Assembly (NCBI RefSeq): GCF_010731575.1
Contig: NZ_AP022617.1
Span: forward strand, 930,001-994,000
Direction: 5' to 3'
DNA: 64,000 bases
Source of the DNA: Mycolicibacterium monacense
Lineage (GTDB): Bacteria; Actinomycetota; Actinomycetes; Mycobacteriales; Mycobacteriaceae
Every line of letters starts with the position of its first letter. Within the stretch, counting starts at the first letter, position 1. Below, piece after piece: positions 62,130-64,000 of this stretch. A program made the translations under genes and the position numbers. The notes beneath the pieces were generated by a model, which did not search any database, had not been told where the DNA came from, and was given only the letters and a program-made list of their open reading frames with translations.

Positions 62130-63811
62130 GTCCGGACGACGGTCAGCAGTCCGAGCGGCGTCCCATGCGTCTGCCGGGGTCGGTCGCGGAGATCCTCGCC
62201 GCACCGGAGGGGCCGCAGGTCGGCGCGTTCTTCGATCTCGACGGCACGCTGGTGGCCGGGTTCACCGGCGTCATCATGACCCGGGACCGGTTGCGCCGCA
62301 GGCAGATGAGCGTGGGGGAGTTCATCGGCATGGTGCAGGCCGGGCTCAACCACCAACTCGGCCGGTCGGAGTTCGAAGACCTCATCGGCAAGGGCGCGCG
62401 CATGCTACGCGGCAGTTCGCTCAGCGACATCGACGAACTCGCCGAACGCCTCTTCCTGCAGCACGTCCGCGACCGTATCTACCCCGAGATGCGCGCGCTG
62501 GTCCGTGCGCACATGGCGCGGGGTCACACCGTCGTGCTCAGTTCGTCGGCGCTGACGGTGCAGGTCGAACCCGTGGCCCGGTACCTCGGCATCCAGAACG
62601 TGCTGAGCAACAAGTTCGAGACCGACGACAACGGGTGCATCACCGGTGAGGTGGTCCGGCCCATTCTGTGGGGGCCGGGGAAAGCCCATGCGGTGCAGGC
62701 GTTCGCGGCCCGCAACGGCGTCGACCTGTCGAAGAGCTACTTCTACGCCGACGGGGACGAGGACGTCGCGCTGATGTACCTCGTCGGCAACCCGCGGCCC
62801 ACCAACCCGGCGGGCAAGCTCGCCGCCGTCGCCGCCAAGCGCGGGTGGCCGGTGCTGCGGTTCAGCAGCCGCAGCGGTAGCAGTCCACTCTCCCAGCTGC
62901 GCACGGTCGCCGGCATCGGATCGGTTTTACCGGTCGCCGCCAGCGCGCTCGGCGTGGGACTGCTCACCCGCAACAGGCGTACCGGGGTGAACTTCTTCAC
63001 CTCGACGTGGAGCCGGTTGCTGCTCACCACTGCCGGCATCAACCTCAACGTGCTCGGCCGGGAGAACCTGACCGCACAGCGCCCCGCGGTGTTCATCTTC
63101 AACCACCGCAATCAGGCCGACCCGCTCATCGCGGGCAGGCTGGTCGAGACCGACTTCACGACGGTGGGCAAGAAGGAACTCGAGAACGACCCGCTGATCG
63201 GCACCATCGGCAAGGTGATGGACGCGGCGTTCATCGACCGCGACGATCCCAAGGCCGCCGTCGAAGGTCTTCGCAAGGTCGAAGAGCTTGCCGGAAAGGG
63301 TCTTTCGATCCTGATCGCGCCCGAGGGCACCCGCCTGGACACCACCGAGGTCGGGGAGTTCAAGAAGGGTCCGTTCCGCATCGCCATGTCGGCGCGGATA
63401 CCGATCGTGCCGATCGTCATCCGCAACGCGGAGGTCGTCGCCGCGCGTGATTCGAGCACCTTCAATCCCGGCACCGTCGACATCGCGGTCTATCCGCCCA
63501 TCCCGACCGAGGACTGGACGCTGCAGGATCTGCCCGACCGCATCGCCGAGATCCGGCAGATCTACCTCGACACCCTCAAGGCGTGGCCGCACGGAAACCT
63601 GCCGGTCCCCGCCCTCTACAAACGGTCGCCGGGGGAGGCGGTGGAGCCACGCAAGGTCGAGGACAAGCCGGCCAAGAAGGCCGCCAAGAAGGCCGCCAAG
63701 AAAACACCGGCGAAGAAGACGCCGGCGAAGAAGGCCGCCAAGACCGCTGAGCCGCAACAGAAAACGTCGGCCAACGGCAGGTCGCAGCCCGGGGTGAAAG
63801 GTCGACAGTGA
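62126..63811 (+). CDS. plsC: HAD-IB phosphatase / 1-acylglycerol-3-phosphate acyltransferase fusion (Rv2483c type)
   Basis: This is a 561-residue two-domain protein. The N-terminal HAD-IB part (about 25-270) has the nucleophile motif FFDLDGTLV, SSSALT and the metal motif YADGDEDVALM. The C-terminal PlsC domain (about 300-520) has NHRNQADP, the NHxxxxD acyltransferase motif, PEGTRLD and PIVPIVIRN. Such fusions could make phosphatidic acid and then release phosphate or phosphoserine. The last 45 residues are a lysine/alanine/proline tail (AKKAAKKAAKKTPAKKTPA), like histone-like proteins, perhaps binding anionic lipid or DNA. ATG 62126 has GGGAG upstream. The stop overlaps plsB2. Confidence 0.92.
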   Translation: MSPDDGQQSERRPMRLPGSVAEILAAPEGPQVGAFFDLDGTLVAGFTGVIMTRDRLRRRQMSVGEFIGMVQAGLNHQLGRSEFEDLIGKGARMLRGSSLSDIDELAERLFLQHVRDRIYPEMRALVRAHMARGHTVVLSSSALTVQVEPVARYLGIQNVLSNKFETDDNGCITGEVVRPILWGPGKAHAVQAFAARNGVDLSKSYFYADGDEDVALMYLVGNPRPTNPAGKLAAVAAKRGWPVLRFSSRSGSSPLSQLRTVAGIGSVLPVAASALGVGLLTRNRRTGVNFFTSTWSRLLLTTAGINLNVLGRENLTAQRPAVFIFNHRNQADPLIAGRLVETDFTTVGKKELENDPLIGTIGKVMDAAFIDRDDPKAAVEGLRKVEELAGKGLSILIAPEGTRLDTTEVGEFKKGPFRIAMSARIPIVPIVIRNAEVVAARDSSTFNPGTVDIAVYPPIPTEDWTLQDLPDRIAEIRQIYLDTLKAWPHGNLPVPALYKRSPGEAVEPRKVEDKPAKKAAKKAAKKTPAKKTPAKKAAKTAEPQQKTSANGRSQPGVKGRQ

Positions 63812-64000
63812 AGCTGCCCGACGACTACTACGCCAGCTTCACCACCACGGACGACGCGCTGGTGCTGGCCGCCGCGTCGTCGCCGGCCGAGGTGGAACTG
63901 CTCGACGAGTGGCTGGCCGCCCAACGCCACGACAACCCCGACGTCGAGGTCGACGTGCTGCAGCTACCCGTCGACGGGGAACCGTCGCCCGGCGTCCTCG
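63808..64000 (+). CDS. plsB2: Glycerol-3-phosphate acyltransferase PlsB2, N-terminal start (cut by window end)
   Basis: Only the first 64 codons are present. TDDALVLAAASSPAEVELLDEWL and the following VDVLQLPVDG correspond well to the N-terminus of M. tuberculosis PlsB2 (Rv2482c) as I remember it (EDTLVLASTATPVEMELIM, DILKLP). PlsB2 acylates sn-glycerol-3-phosphate, the first step of phospholipid and triacylglycerol synthesis. The catalytic HxxxxD part lies beyond the window. GTG 63808 overlaps the plsC stop as GTGA, so it is translated with it, completing a WS/DGAT-plsC-plsB2 operon. Confidence 0.85.
   Translation, partial: MKLPDDYYASFTTTDDALVLAAASSPAEVELLDEWLAAQRHDNPDVEVDVLQLPVDGEPSPGVL

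Overview
The window is a high-GC actinobacterial chromosome segment and almost certainly comes from a mycobacterium, most likely a rapid-growing Mycolicibacterium-type species. The evidence is a type I fatty acid synthase gene of about 9.2 kb, an mce operon, a PGRS-type glycine-repeat protein, many GTG and leaderless starts, and long gene-by-gene agreement with the M. tuberculosis segment Rv2525c to Rv2482c. That comparison is from memory, not from a search. No insertion sequence, prophage, CRISPR array or rRNA was seen.

Region 1 (1-16.7 kb) is an accessory lipid uptake and catabolism block. It opens with the 3' end of an mce operon (mceD partial, mceE, mceF) and closes with two Mce-associated membrane protein genes. 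Between them are two small secreted proteins, a cytochrome P450 divergent from a TetR regulator, a secreted MmpS-like protein, an Ltp thiolase-like protein with a DUF35 partner, an enoyl-CoA hydratase, two acyl-CoA synthetases and an amidohydrolase. Intergenic regions of this block carry copies of a palindrome, GAGAAT-N3-ATTCTC, which suggests one regulon.

Region 2 (16.7-33.6 kb) has a ChaB/SAP-type protein behind a SigF-type promoter, an MFS transporter divergent from a MerR regulator, a Tat-exported DUF1906 protein (Rv2525c type), fas and acpS, a formate/nitrite-transporter family protein, an M20 peptidase, the peroxiredoxin Bcp and a DUF3618 protein.

Region 3 (33.6-48.6 kb) has a 1296-residue PGRS-repeat protein with a secretory but non-PE N-terminus, tRNA-Lys, L,D-transpeptidase LdtB, tRNA-His, oligoribonuclease, a HerA-like ATPase, an SDR, a UMF1-type MFS protein, an MmpS-like proline-rich membrane protein, an S9 peptidase and two very small membrane proteins behind a second SigF-type promoter.

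Region 4 (47.9-58.0 kb) is a branched-chain keto acid and leucine degradation locus. The TetR repressor BkaR is divergent from accD1-accA1-fadE19-maoC-citE, followed by bkdABC. Together these encode the branched-chain keto acid dehydrogenase E1/E2, isovaleryl-CoA dehydrogenase, methylcrotonyl-CoA carboxylase, a hydratase and a beta-hydroxyacyl-CoA lyase. Two copies of a GTTAATC-GT-GATTAAC palindrome lie between bkaR and accD1.

Region 5 (58.0-64.0 kb) has a crotonase (EchA14 type), a PNPOx-like flavoprotein and a tandem-domain universal stress protein sharing a DosR-like box, tRNA-Arg, and a glycerolipid operon: WS/DGAT, HAD-acyltransferase (PlsC) and the start of plsB2, which runs off the window. 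All operator and promoter calls are pattern matches made by eye and have not been tested.
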